This document shows, in pieces, positions 34,968 to 47,695 of a stretch of 64,000 nt of DNA. The notes under the pieces are model-generated. The model saw nothing but the letters and a program-made list of their open reading frames with translations. It did not search any database and had not been told where the DNA came from. Origin of the DNA: Plazaster borealis. Lineage: Eukaryota > Echinodermata > Asteroidea > Forcipulatida > Labidiasteridae. The DNA lies in the NCBI GenBank assembly GCA_021014325.1, contig CM037474.1:1265001-1329000 (forward strand), written 5' to 3'. Made by a program: the position numbers and the translations under genes. The stretch's first letter is position 1. Each line of letters starts with the position of its first letter.

Positions 34968-35120
34968 GGGTGGGTTTCGCTCCGTCAACAAGACCCAACC
35001 ATTGTCAACTAGACATGGTTAAAGGGAAGGTATGGGTTAGATAACTTTTTTAATTGGTAGTATTATATATTTCTGGTAATGAAACCAAGGGGCCCTCAAA
35101 AGCGATTAGCACTGTGACCT

Positions 35121-35311
35121 GGGCCCATTTTCATAAAGCCTGTAAGCACAAAACCTTGCTAAGCACAAACAACATTTGCTTATTAAAAATAGGTTACCAG
35201 CCAAACTACATACAGTAACCATTGCTGCAACTGGTACCCCAGTCATTTCTTGCCTAGCCAAGAAATTTCTAAGCAGAATTTTCTGCTTAACAGCTTTATG
35301 AAATTGGGCCC
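35121..35311. mobile_element. gggccc-ended palindromic MITE (family D) inside repeat F
   Basis: gggcccattttcataaagcc … ggctttatgaaat-like … gggccc. Shares taccagccaaact and aagcagaattttctgcttaa with the 59-60 kb cluster. Confidence 0.82.
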
Positions 35312-35447
35312 TGTAGGCCTGAAGACACTCATGTAGAGAAGATGATAAGAAATGCTCAGTTTTAGATGTGGGAGGAAAACTCCAGATGGGTGAAACCCAT
35401 GCAATCAGGTAGGGACTGAAAACCCAACCTACATGCAAGGCTCCGGT

Positions 35448-36073
35448 CCCATATGGAAAAGTAGTCTCTTTTGCGCTCGATAATTAAACACGCACTCAAA
35501 GTACAGGCTGAAAATCAGTATCTCGACGCAAAATGCTTGGCCACAAAAAATTAAAAAGATGTACAAGAACGGGGTGCTCGGAATTCTAATTTATATTAAT
35601 TTGTCTTTAAAATCATTCTGATTTTATCTAAAATGATCACAATAACTCGTCGGACGGTCATGCAAAATGTTTTTCAAAATAACCCAAAACGCAGCATTTT
35701 AGATAAATATTGTGTGGCCTACACGGCGCACTTCCAATAAACAACTCTGCACACCGATTGCGAGACGCCCTCATTCGTTAACTAAATCACTTGTGTAGGT
35801 GGGGTTTCCACCATTTCCCGCTTGTGTATCAACTTTGCTGTGATTGGTTGAATATTTTCGTCGGACAGGATAAAATAGTGAAAACATCAAAACTGTTGTC
35901 CAATCATATGCGATGTAACTTCACACCACGGTACGGTTCAATGTATTACAATTATTTTGACCTCTGTGTGTATATCACCCGCGCGCGCACGCACACAGTG
36001 TTAATGCACTGTGCATTATAAACACAGCGCTTTGATTTATTGAGACTTTTCCTATTAAACTTTTCCATATGGG
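35448..36073. mobile_element. 626-bp element with 15-bp inverted ends cccatatggaaaagt
   Basis: cccatatggaaaagt at 35448-35462 and its exact complement at 36059-36073. The host repeat F continues on either side. No transposase frame is visible, and no superfamily is assigned. Confidence 0.75.
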
Positions 36074-36507
36074 CTTCAAACTGGGGTCCACAAAGGTAAA
36101 GGCAGGGAAAGAAACCACTGAGTGAACATGAATTCAGTAAAACCTGTTCACTGGTTTCTTTTTGCAGTGCACTGCTTCTTTAGGCTAGCATTTAAAGAAT
36201 CAATCAAAGTTATGAATGCAGATTTGGACCCACACAAAACATGGCTCAGGGGTGTTGATATATTATTGATCAGTTCAACAATATGTCATTTGGAAAGCTG
36301 CCGTAACCATATGGTTGTGAAAAACACAATGCATGTTATCAGATCGAATGTTGAGCATTGTTCTGTTGAGGGCTCAACACTTCATGCTCCATTATCAATG
36401 ATATCAATTTTTATTGAATTGAATCTAAATGTAATTTTTAGAATGTATGGTTTATGGTTTTTATCAGAGCCATATATTGGGAGACTTGCAGAAACTTGCA
36501 ATAAGAA

Positions 36508-36599
36508 GCCATTTTTCGGTCCAAAAATGCATATGAGTGACACAGGGTGCCAGACTAGACTGCACATTTGGTTGTGCTACATTTGGACCGAAAAATGGC
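36508..36599. repeat. Inverted repeat with 18-bp perfect arms
   Basis: gccatttttcggtccaaa (36508-36525) is inverted at 36582-36599. It lies inside an open + frame of 164 codons (36122-36616) that I do not recognise. Confidence 0.7.
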
Positions 36600-37029
36600 G
36601 TACAGCAACCAAGTGACCAAAGAAAACTTGTGCCTCTATGTTGCAACTCTCTCAATATACAGCTCTGGGTTTTATGCTTCCTAAAAGAACAGATGTGTAC
36701 ATATATATTTTGAAGGAATGCTTTTTTTAGAGTTGGAATAAAACTTTTTGTAATGAATCAATACTAATGACGTTAATGATTGATTTTTGGCCCGAAGGTG
36801 TTTTTAATGTTGACTAATCCTATTAAATACAATTTAGGGTTGAATCCAGATTGATTAAAAGGGGGGAAAATCCTACCTTCTGGCGTTAAGTATCGGTTGG
36901 CTGAGAAACGCCGGAAGGTGAGAACAAAAATGTTAACAATTGGCATTCAGAAAGTGCGTCATGTGTATGTTTCATACAAGTTTAATTTTGCAATGTTTAT
37001 TCCCATTGGGTTTGGATCTTAATGCTTGG

Positions 37030-37130
37030 GGACAATTGTGGTAATTGTCAAAGACCAGTATCGGCACTTTGTGGGGCCCCCTACGAAAACATGAAATAGC
37101 AAACCTGTGAAAGTTAAAGCTCAATCAGGC
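37030..37130 (-). mobile_element. TTAA MITE fragment
   Basis: ggtaattgtcaaagaccagt and aaacctgtgaaagttaaagc are one end of a family C/A element; the rest is absent. It abuts the LINE. Confidence 0.5.
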
Positions 37131-37137
37131 ATCAGAT

Positions 37138-37400
37138 CCTCATCATTGGTTGCTTACATTCAACCAAGGGCTAACTTTCAAACAGCGCATGATGCAATTG
37201 CCAAAAGAATACAAAAGCTAGAAACAGTTTCACAAGACTCAGATAAATTTGTGATGGGGGATTTCAATCACTGCAAAATCAACCTGGTTTTACCATCATA
37301 CCATCAATATGTCAACAAACCTACAAGAAATGACACAACTCTAGATCTTTGCTATGTAAATGTGCCTTCAGCTTACCAAGCAAAGGTATGTCCAGAAATT
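37138..37400 (+). pseudogene. LINE endonuclease fragment
   Basis: Open stretch with SLVAYIQPRANFQTAHDAI and the catalytic-type block FVMGDFNHC, then TRNDTTLDLCYVN. Typical of the APE-like endonuclease C-half; the upstream domain is missing. Confidence 0.82.
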
Positions 37401-38053
37401 GGAAACTCACAACAATATTCTACTGCAAACAATTTACAAACAACGTCTTAAGAGATCAAACCAACTTCAAAAGTAAATTGGGCCTGGTCTAAGGAATCAA
37501 ATTGAAAAGCTACGAGGTTGCTTTGAGTGCACCGATTGGAGCATATTCGTGGACCCGGCCAACACTGTTGGCTCAATTGTCACAGTTGTTACCGATTACA
37601 TCAACTTCTGTGTTGACACAATAATACCACTTTCCATTAAATGAGTGTACCCCAATAATAAACCATGGGTTTCACTCACACTGAAAACGCTTCTTGGTGA
37701 GAAGAAGAAAGCTGAGAAAGAAGATCAGGTAAAGGAACTACAAAAAGAAATTAATTGGCAAGTTAATCTAAATAAAGCTGACTGCAGAAAAAAACTAGCA
37801 CGGAACTTCAAACGAAGCAATTCACAAGCTGCCTGGCAAGCTATACAAAAACATGACAGGTTATAAACCAAAGAAACAACAGATTAAATGTAACATGGAT
37901 CTCGCAAATGAATTTAACAGTTTTTACTGTAGCTTTGATTCACATGATTTTACCCAAGAAAACAACTCTTTGCAAGAAACTCTCAAGAATGACCGCCTAG
38001 ATGTAGATAAGACCTCAGAGGCAGATGGTATTGCAAACATTATTTTTTTTTAA

Positions 38054-39480
38054 ATGTGTAGTCATCAACTGTCTAATGTTTTCAAAAGCATTTTTCAAAT
38101 GACCTTAGATAGAGGTACAATTCCCAAAATGTGGAAAACTTCTACGATAATTCCAGTTCCTAAGGTGAAAAAAGTTTCCGTTTTGAATGACTACCGACCC
38201 ATTGCATTGACATTATAATATTATGAAATGCCTTGGGAGGCTGGTACTCAAATTACTCATTGACCAGGCTGGTTCGTTTCTTGACGATTTTCAATTTGGA
38301 TATCGGAGTAATAGAGGGATCGACGATGCAGTACATGTACTTTTCTATCTCAATAAGTTGTACAGCCACCTGGATACACCTAAGTCATACGCCAGGTCTC
38401 TCTTTGTTGATTTTTAAAAAGATCTTTAAAGGCACTGAACACGTTTGGAAATTTGTCAAAGACCAGTGTTCTCACTTGGTGTATCCCAACATATGCATAA
38501 AATAACAAGTCTGTGAAAATTTGGGCTCAATTGGTCATCGAAGTTGCAAGAAAATGATGAAAGAAAAAACACCCTTGTTATTCAAATTTGTGTGCTTTCA
38601 GATAGGAATAAAAACTTCTTGCAAGAAGTTTTTATTATTTTAGTGAGAAATGACCTCTTTCTCAAAAACTACGTTACTTCAGAGGGAGTCGTTTCTTACA
38701 ATGTTTTATACTATCAACAGCTCCCCGTTGCTCATTACCGAGTAAGTTTTTATGCTAATATTTGTTTTGGGTCATTACCAAACCTGTACGATACCTTTAA
38801 TACGATCTATAATATGATCCAATCACATATACAAGCCCACGAACTCTAAAAGATGAATGATTCTTCCAAAATTGTACAATGGATCCATAATTTCTTAAGG
38901 AACAGGACACAATGGGTTAAAGCGGAATTATATTGTTAGGATAGTAAATAAAAGTGTGCCACAGGGGTGCGTTTATCACCAGTCCTCTATTCTTTTTATA
39001 CTAGTGACTGTTTGTGCTCTACTAGCCCGGACTGCACTATCATTAAATATGTGGATGACACAGTCAATTACTGGGTATTTAAAAAATGGACAACTTCATA
39101 TCATAATGCTGTGACGGAATTCTCTGACTGGTGTGAATGGCATTTTTTACTCATAAACCTCAAAAAAACTAACGACCTGATTGTGAACTTTTGCCTTAAT
39201 ATTGTGGCTCACAATCCTCTGCGTAGTAGTGTTCAAGAGGTTGAAAGGGTCAGCAAATAATTTTGTTTAGGTACAATCATCAACAACAAGCTTAATTGGA
39301 ATGAAAACTGTAAAGTACTCTATTATGGTAAAGCCAACAAGAGGCTGCTCTTCCTCAGGAAACGCAGGAAATTTGAAGTGGACATAAATATGTTAACCTT
39401 GTTCTATAAATCATTGAACAAAGTTTTAAAACTGTTTTACCAACGTATGACACAATCAATGGGGAAAGGTTAAAATCAGG
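38054..39480 (+). pseudogene. LINE reverse transcriptase remnant
   Basis: Pieces in shifting frames: LNDYRPIALT; FLDDFQFGYRSNRGIDDAV; SLFVDF, then MITE, then NTIYNMIQSHI; VPQGCVLSPVLYSFYTSD; IIKYVDDTVNYW (catalytic YxDD as YVDD); FSDWCEWHFLLINLKKTNDL; FLRKRRKFEVD. It is not functional. Confidence 0.87.
38426..38800. mobile_element. TTAA MITE, family A, nested in the LINE
   Basis: ttaaaggcactgaacacgtt to cctgtacgatacctttaa. The LINE protein resumes on the far side (FVDF before, NTIYNMIQ after), so the MITE came later. Confidence 0.92.
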
Positions 39481-39687
39481 CTTAAAATTACATGGAGGCC
39501 ACTGAGGCCATGGCCTCTGTTGCCCCTGGTCTTGGTACCTCTTTAAAACTTTTCCATAGACTTTCAAATGGAAGTGCCCTTTGCAAAATGAAAATGGCCT
39601 TGCCCTCTCAAAGATGAAATTCCCGGCCTGTAAAATCTAAAGTTAGTGCAAAATGAAGAGATCAAACTCTTCAACTGCTTTATTTTA

Positions 39688-39781
39688 AACCATTCTGGCA
39701 TCAGGTTCCATGTACCACAAACAAACCACACCCGGTTTAGGCAATCTTTTATTCTGATGTCACATGCTAAATTCATCAGCT
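39688..39781 (+). pseudogene. LINE ORF2 C-terminal block
   Basis: One frame reads SGIRFHVPQTNHTRFRQSFI and ends at a stop shortly after HAKFIS. It matches the usual closing block of L2-like ORF2 (LPSGRRYRVP…TNR…SFVP). Confidence 0.75.
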
Positions 39782-40646
39782 AAGCATTAGTCTGTAGTTA
39801 CGTTTATCCAACCTTAATATGCTTACCCCACATGTGTTTTTCATAGTGACAGTTGTTTCTTCTTTGAGTTGTATGTCATGTAATTGTATTTACTGTAAAT
39901 ATTAGTGTATTCAATTGTCCACTTAGTTTTCACTTAATGTAATTCATAGCCAATTGAAGTCACATTTCTGTATTTGTTATGATGCAGACAAATGAAATAC
40001 CTTATCTCATCTTATCATCAGTGTTTTGAGTTCGTCAGCAGTCAGGGCGCCACTGTCCTCCATCAGGGTCCTGACCAAGGTTTGGAACAGGGTCTAGTTG
40101 CAAAGAAACAAATCATAAAATAATGAACGAGTGTGCAAAATGTGATTGTTTTTGTGTGTTTGACTTATGTATTCCTGACCTAATGTCAGCAAGAAAACTT
40201 TATAGTCTGGCCTCTTATTTCACCAGACCAAGAGCCACTGTGGCCAGTGTATAATGCATGAGTGAAGCTAAACTAGCCGACCACGACTAACTGTGTGTGG
40301 CCGAGCCAGTGTGGCTGGAGATTCTAAATGGCGAACTGTGTAGAAATTTCATCTAATAGCGCCCTCTTTTGAATCAACTTCCTTAAGCCCATGTTAATTT
40401 ACCGTAAGAGGGACACACACTCCAGGGGACAAAATCCCCTATGTCACCGGCCTCTTTACATGTAATTCTTACTCAAAGTGAAATATTACCGGAACAGTGT
40501 CTTGTTCCAGCTTCAGTGAATTGCCTAGAGAAGACCAGAGTGTTGTGGATGAACTTTAAAAAACATGAACATCTTATGACTTGATGTCACGATTATGCTA
40601 ATAAGAAACACAGTTCACATTTCTTCTTTTAACCCTTACTCTCTAG

Positions 40647-40732
40647 GCCCGCTTGCCAACAGGTGGCCTCAATCCTCCCATGTCCTCTTCTCCTATATCA
40701 CTCCAGATAAGATTGGAATGCCTGACCCAGTG
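40647..40732 (+). other. Candidate orphan exon, 86 bp
   Basis: A strong pyrimidine-rich acceptor (…cttactctctag, ending 40646) and a good donor (gtaagc, 40733) bracket an 86-bp segment. It is open in the frame giving PLANRWPQSSHVLFSYITPD and then KIGMPDPV. I do not recognise the family. It could be an exon of an unseen gene, a non-coding exon of FHIT, or chance. Confidence 0.2.
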
Positions 40733-42199
40733 GTAAGCACTTGTAAGGGCCTTGTCAACCAAGGCAACTTTTATCAGGCAACTTGGAAGCAACCAACTGC
40801 GGCGTATGACCATAGGACCTTTCTCTATGGTATGACATGAACATTTTGCTACCATAGGAGTCATTTTTCAAACAATGTCTTACAATCCCCCAGAAAAATA
40901 TGTGAACATTCAAATGTGAATTCCTTTTTCTTCTTGCCTGGAACTGGTTGCCTGTAGACTGCCTCATATTACATGGCCCTTGGGGCTATTTGGGCCTACC
41001 GGTCCCAGTCCTTCTGAATACTTCATGACAGCAAAGAGAGGAGGATTTGGGAGAGTAAGGGTTAGGGTAAGGGTAAGGGTAAAATAGATTATCCCTAACC
41101 ATGCAAATTGCAACAATATGCACCAAATGGTAAAAGTTATTGTAATCTGTTGCATTTGGCAGTCAACTCAGATGTCATTCTTTGACTGAATTTGTTGCAT
41201 TTAGCAGTCAAGTGACTTCATATTGGTGTTGCATTTTGTTGTAGTCACCACTACACTTATGTGCATACTGTTGCATTTAGCAGGGCAAACCCCCTTGCTC
41301 AGTCCTAACACAAACAACATGCCTGCACCATGCAACAAAATCCCTTGTTGCATTTTGTTGCATTTGGCACGGTTCTCATTTCAACTGTGTTGCATTCTGT
41401 TGTATTTGGCAGGGTATGTGGAGGGACCCTGATGGGGGTTAGGGTTAAGTCATGGTTGTTTGCCTCACACTAGTGTGTTTATTTCTCACTCTCTACACCA
41501 TGCAAAGCTTCAAAACTTATTTATGGAGTTTATAGGTACATTCCACTGAAGCGAACACACCTGAAATCTCTCCAAATACTTTTGTAGTGGGGGGGGGGGG
41601 GTAGGTTTTAGGTAAAACTTGTTTTGGGAGATTACAGTAGTGTTTTGTCACTACAGGTAATTTATCAACCTAGTAAAAGTCTGTTTATCTTACCTTTATG
41701 TACAGTTAATCAAGTGATGTATTTTTTCACTGATACACAAATTATGGCGGTCCGTATTTGCTTGATAGAACCAATGCTTAGTGCTTGTCACTTGGAATCA
41801 ATCCAAACGAATTATTGCAGTCCTTGGGCTGCTGTTTTCAATCTAGAGTCATTTCCATTCGCCAACGCACTGGCCCACGTAGTCAACTCCAGTAAGGTCC
41901 TCCAGGGTTCACCAAGAAGCAATTCATGTTTGACATTCTGGTATGGGACTGAAGATCATTGCCCAATGGCTCCAATCATGGGTACACCTTTTGTTTCAAA
42001 GACAAGAAAGAAAACAGAGTGATGTAATTTCTCTTTAACTTAAAGAAAAAGTACAGGATTTCAAAAATATAATTATAGTTTCAATCTGAAAGCTCACTGA
42101 TGTTTCTATCGGAATTACTGCCAAAATCAGACAAAAATAGCATTTGAAGATGCCACAAATCACTGTTGCTTATTTAAGATGATGATTAACGAGTATGTG

Positions 42200-42475
42200 A
42201 CTATGAGTCCAAGTACTTTGTTAACCAAGTACAGGTACTAGTATGAGTTCCTTCAAAAGAGTACTCAAGCATAAGTAAAAGTACAAGTGGTAACCAGGTA
42301 CAGGTTTGAGTATGAGAAGTTTTAAGAAAGACAGGTACTTGAGAACTTGAGTGCAAGTACAAGTGCTTACTGAGTACAGGTTTGAGTATGAGAAGTTTTA
42401 AGAAAGACAGGTACTTGAGTACTTAAGTACAAGTACAAGTGCTAACTGAGTACAGGTTTCAGTACGAGTACATTC
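42200..42475. repeat. Tandem array rich in agtac
   Basis: About three units of 70-80 bp containing gtacaggtttgagtatgaga and agtttttaagaaagacagg-like words; each is full of agtac/gtact. Confidence 0.8.
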
Positions 42476-44702
42476 AAAAACATTATTTGAGTCTATATCG
42501 ATTTGCTATGTCACATGATCCGGGGCAAGCTTTTACATAGTTACACGAAGTGACAGGAAACACCAGGTTTGCCGGTCTGGAGGTTGCTGCACAAAAACTT
42601 GCCCCAAACCATTTTACATAGCAACTATTGATAAAGTCTGAGGAATTCAAATTTCAGCGGTAACTATAGTGACTTGGCAAGTCATTGTACCAGACATTGT
42701 TCAAATCTAACTCACAAATGGCTTACTCTGTAAACCAGTGACGTACATTCCCACTAAGAGAGTTATGTGTTAATTCTCCCCTTAGCTTGGAAACTAATTT
42801 ACAAATGGACTTAATACTTCTCCTGATTGCAATTCACAGCTTTCCCTGAGGTGTTAGTGGCTTTTACAGGTGCCGAATCCTGGTCAAATGATTGACCAGG
42901 GCAGTCTAAGTGCCTAGTTACATACTCCATTACACCATCAGAGGTCATGAGAAGACTCGTTTAGTGGGCGCGGAATGGATACAGTTTCACTGCCGAGATG
43001 ATTCGCATAGAAATGGGATATTATAATTTAAGGCAATGTTATCCAGTGTTGAGCAGATGGTTACCCTATATGCTATGAATCCAGTTCGGTTTTCTTTCCC
43101 ACAAATCTGTGCCACTAAAATGGAGTACATTGACTGGCTTTTTTATGTGATGAGGCTCTCCAAACAACACTTCATTGCTTTGATCAGGGGATTCAACAAA
43201 CATGTCATGGCCCAAATTCATCAAGCAAGTTGTTGTGCTTGCAAAAGTGTATTTCATAAGCGATCGAGAAGACTTGACAGCGCGTGTCTGTGTCCACAAT
43301 GGATCTGTATTGTTGCGTCACTCGTCTTCTTACAAGAACCCCCAGCAAAATAGCGTGCTTTTTTCTTTGCTTAAGGTTAACAGTGCAGCAAAATAGCATG
43401 CTTTTTTCTTTGCTTAAGGTTAACAGTGTTTATGAAAAAGAAACTGTGCTAAGGGCTACTCAGTAAGCAGAAAATATACAGGTATTGTGAAATTGGCCCC
43501 TTGTAAGCAGCGGATATGAAATAGAAACTGTGCTGAGCTGATTTTTTTCTCTTAAGGCCAGCAGAGTCGTGAAATTAGGCCCACGTTTTTTGAAGTGGTT
43601 TCCATGACGCAATATAATGAGTTAAATTATCATCAATAGCAAATCTCAAAATGGAAAGTCATAAAAGTCATTCAGTAAACTATTTTCATAATTTCTGTGG
43701 GCATTGTAACATGAGTGATATTGGAGTTGACCTTATCCAACCCAACGAAGATATAATGAAGCAAGCAGGTAGTGTCATGTTGCCAATATTTGATACCTGG
43801 TAGAAAGTTCCCATGGGATTTGAAGCCAGGTAAGGCAGAGATACCCCCCCCCCCCGACTGCAACCAACAGGTTGTACCCAGCTTGTTATGGCTGAGATTT
43901 CCTTTCAAGAAGTGACCTTTTACCGCAACATCAGCTCAAATATTAGATTCAATTTGACCGTGCAGTATCACTGATGATACAGGAATACCGTTGGCCATTA
44001 CGGACGGGAAATTAAAGCGTCTGTTTTGGACCGTGTAATTCCAAAAGGAAATGACTGGTGGAGGTCTATGTTGTTACACTCAAAATATTTAGTTGCCCCT
44101 GGGAAGACGACAAGAATCAAATCTGAAAGACAAACTGATAATGGCTGGAGGTTAATCGAAAAAGAAAACACTGTGCTGAGTTTGAAGCGTTGTCAGCGGC
44201 TGGTTCAACGTTGGAGACACTGTGATTTGTGAATTTAGAATGAAAGTCAACTTGACCGGCTGTTTCTCATGATTTGCAAGTTGAATATAAATCGTGCAGG
44301 TTTTTATGTTCTTGTAATCTAAACAAATTACTGTGATGTATAACTCTACATGCTCAGTTGTAAACATTCATTAGGCTGATGTAGTAGATAATATTTTTTA
44401 AACGGTGACTATATACTGGATTGCTTGTGGTTAGCAGAGTGCGTTATTTTACGTTCTGAATTTGTGATGTTATGAAATATCTGGCTTCAATTTATTTGTA
44501 GATGGTTTCATCAGGAGTTGTGATGCTATGCATTTAGAGTTTTGTGGAGGGTGTGCCAGTATTCTTTTATGGATACATAGGTGTCTTAGTTTGTTTGCAA
44601 GCAGTCCTTTGTTCGGGCAGGGCCCAAGTTCATGGCTCTGCTTACCACAGAATTCTGCACCTATTGCTGCCATTCTCCGCTTAGGGGCAAGTTCCAAAAT
44701 TA

Positions 44703-47695
44703 AACATAGGGGTGTCGGCACATAGGGGTGTCGGCACATAGGGGTGTCGGCATATAGGGGTGTCGGCATATAGGGGTGTCGGAACATAGGGGTGTCCGCA
44801 CATAGGGGTGTCGGAACATAGGGGTGTCCGCACATAGGGGTGTCGGAACATAGGGGTGTCAGAACATAGGGGTGTCAGAACATAGGGGTGTCAGAACATA
44901 GGGGTGTAGGAACATAGGGGTGTCAGAACATAGGGATGTCCGAACATAGGGGTGTAGGAACATAGGGGTGTTGGAACAGAGGGGTGTTGGAACATAGGGG
45001 TGTAGGAACATAGGGGTGTCAGAACATAGGGGTGTTGGAACAGAGGGGTGTCAGAACATAGGGGTGTAGGAACATAGGGGTGTCAGAACATAGGGGTGTA
45101 GAACATAGGGGTGTCAGAACATAGGGGTGTAGGAACGTAGGGTTGTCGGAACATGGGGGTGTCGGCACATAGGGGTGTCAGCACATAGGGGTGTCCAAAC
45201 ATAGGGGTGTCAGAACATAGGGGTGTCCAAACATAGGGGTGTCAGAAAATAGGGGTGTCGGAACATAGGGGTGTCCAAACATAGGGGTGTCAGAAAATAG
45301 GGGTGTCCGAACATAGGGGTGTCCGAACATAGGGGTGTCGGAACATAGGGGTGTCGGAACATAGGGGTGTCGGAACATAGGGGTGTCAGAACATAGGGGT
45401 GTCCGAACATAGGGGTGTCCGAACATAGGGTTGTCCAAACATAGGGGTGTCAGAACATAGGGGTGTCAGAACATAGGGGTGTCAGAACATAGGGGTGTCC
45501 GAACATAGGGGTGTCCGAACATAGGGTTGTCCAAACATAGGGGTGTCAGAACATAGGGGTGTCAGAACATAGGGGTGTCCGAACATAGGGGTGTCCGAAC
45601 ATAGGGGTGTCCGAACATAGGGGTGTCCAAACATAGGTGTGTCAGAACATAGGGGTGTCCGAACATAGGGGTGTCCGAACATACATGTAGGGGTGTCCGA
45701 ACATAGGGGTGTCCAAACATAGGTGTGTCAGAACATAGGGGTGTCCGAACATAGGGGTGTCCGAACATAGGGGTGTCTGAACATAGGGGTGTCAGAACAT
45801 AGGGGTGTCAGAACATAGGGGTGTAGGAACATAGGGGTGTCAGAACATAGGGATGTCCGAACATAGGGGTGTAGGAACATAGGGGTGTTGGAACAGAGGG
45901 GTGTTGGAACATAGGGGTGTAGGAACATAGGGGTGTCAGAACATAGGGGTGTTGGAACAGAGGGGTGTCAGAACATAGGGGTGTAGGAACATAGGGGTGT
46001 CAGAACATAGGGGTGTAGAACATAGGGGTGTCAGAACATAGGGGTGTAGGAACGTAGGGTTGTCGGAACATGGGGGTGTCGGCACATAGGGGTGTCAGCA
46101 CATAGGGGTGTCCAAACATAGGGGTGTCAGAACATAGGGGTGTCCAAACATAGGGGTGTCAGAAAATAGGGGTGTCGGAACATAGGGGTGTCCAAACATA
46201 GGGGTGTCAGAAAATAGGGGTGTCCGAACATAGGGGTGTCCGAACATAGGGGTGTCGGAACATAGGGGTGTCGGAACATAGGGGTGTCGGAACATAGGGG
46301 TGTCAGAACATAGGGGTGTCCGAACATAGGGGTGTCCGAACATAGGGTTGTCCAAACATAGGGGTGTCAGAACATAGGGGTGTCAGAACATAGGGGTGTC
46401 AGAACATAGGGGTGTCCGAACATAGGGGTGTCCGAACATAGGGTTGTCCAAACATAGGGGTGTCAGAACATAGGGGTGTCAGAACATAGGGGTGTCCGAA
46501 CATAGGGGTGTCCGAACATAGGGGTGTCCGAACATAGGGGTGTCCAAACATAGGTGTGTCAGAACATAGGGGTGTCCGAACATAGGGGTGTCCGAACATA
46601 CATGTAGGGGTGTCCGAACATAGGGGTGTCCAAACATAGGTGTGTCAGAACATAGGGGTGTCCGAACATAGGGGTGTCCGAACATAGGGGTGTCTGAACA
46701 TAGGGGTGTCAGAACATAGGGGTGTCAGAACATAGGGGTGTCGGAACATAGAGGTGTTGGAACATAGGGGTGTCGGAACATAGGGGTGTCGGAACATAGG
46801 GGTGTCCGAACATAGGGGTGTCAGAACATAGGGTCAGAACATAGGGGTGTCCAAACATAGGGGTGTCTGAACATAGGGGTGTCTAAACATAGGGGTGTCC
46901 GAACATAGGGGTGTCAGAACATAGGGTCAGAACATAGGGGTGTCCAAACATAGGGGTGTCTGAACATAGGGGTGTCTAAACATAGGGGTGTCCGAACATA
47001 GGGGTGTCTAAACATAGGGGTGTCCGAACATAGGGGTGTCTAAACATAGGGGTGTCTGAACATAGGGGTGTCTAAACATAGGGGTGTCCGAACATAGGGG
47101 TGTCGGAACATAGGGGTGTCTAAACATAGGGGTGTCTGAACATAGGGGTGTCTAAACATAGGGGTGTCGGAACATAGGGGTGTCAGAACATAGGGGTGTC
47201 GGAACATAGGGGTGTCGGAACATAGGGGTGTCTAAACATAGGGGTGTCTGAACATAGGGGTGTCTAAACATAGGGGTGTCGGAACATAGGGGTGTCAGAA
47301 CATAGGGGTGTCGGAACATAGGTGTGTCCGAACATAGGGGTGTCTAAACATAGGGGTGTCTGAACATAGGGGTGTCGGAACATAGGGGTGTCTGAACATA
47401 GGGGTGTCAGAACATAGGGGTGTCGGAACATGGGGGTGTCTGAACATAGGGGTGTCGGAACATAGGGGTGTCAGAACATAGGGGTGTCAGAACATAGGGG
47501 TGTCGGAACATGGGGGTGTCGGAACATAGGGGTGTCGGCACATGGGATGTCAACACATAGGGGTGCTCTCCGAACAAAGGGGTGTCCGAACACAGGGGTG
47601 TTCGAACATAGGGGCCTCTGAACATGTGGTGTCAGAACATAGGGTTTTCAGAACATAGGGGTTTCAGAACATAGGGGTGTCAGAACATAGAGATG
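44703..47695. repeat. 16-bp minisatellite, roughly 180 units
   Basis: Unit acataggggtgtcnga with variants (ccg, cag, cgg, tag, caa, cta). A ~917-bp stretch is repeated: the marker gaacatacatgtaggggt occurs at about 45678 and 46595, and gtagaacataggggtgtcag at about 45098 and 46015. Unit size 16 gives three-unit codon periodicity, hence many minus-strand open frames (FGHPYVRTPLCSDTPM), which I take as non-coding. Confidence 0.97.

Larger units (their letters stand above)
35070..36120. repeat. Dispersed repeat F split by two insertions
   Basis: Matches 19442-19685 in three pieces: up to 35120, 35312-35447 and 36074-36120. The gaps are two inverted-repeat elements (35121-35311 and 35448-36073). 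Confidence 0.8.
37136..40018 (+). mobile_element. L2/CR1-like LINE, 5'-truncated and decayed, with nested MITE
   Basis: In order: endonuclease C-half, linker, reverse transcriptase, C-terminal tail, 3-prime UTR ending acaaatgaaataccttatct and catcttatc, the usual (CTTAT)-type tail of L2/CR1 elements. The frame is broken many times. A TTAA MITE (38426-38800) sits in the reverse transcriptase. About 150 bases near 39480-39630 (atggaggccactgaggccat) look foreign to the element. Confidence 0.88.
40019..44702. other. Intergenic DNA, no gene supported apart from one candidate exon
   Basis: Holds telomere-like gggtaa repeats at 41056-41082, six degenerate ttgcatttggcag words (41148-41405), a tandem array (42200-42475), two direct ~41-bp copies (about 43346-43429) and mononucleotide runs. 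Open frames at 41624-42022 and 43036-43353 have no recognised domain. Confidence 0.4.

Noticed and set aside
41056..41082. Interstitial telomeric repeat (gggtaa/ggttag)
   Set aside because: Only about four imperfect units; too short to claim a telomere fusion or seed.
41624..42022. 132-codon + frame as a gene
   Set aside because: No recognised domain, no splice support, ordinary intergenic composition.
43036..43353. 105-codon + frame as a gene
   Set aside because: No recognised domain; downstream part overlaps short direct repeats.
44470..47625. Many minus-strand open frames with FGHPYVRTPLCSDTPM repeats
   Set aside because: Direct translations of the 16-bp minisatellite; several overlap in different frames with similar products.
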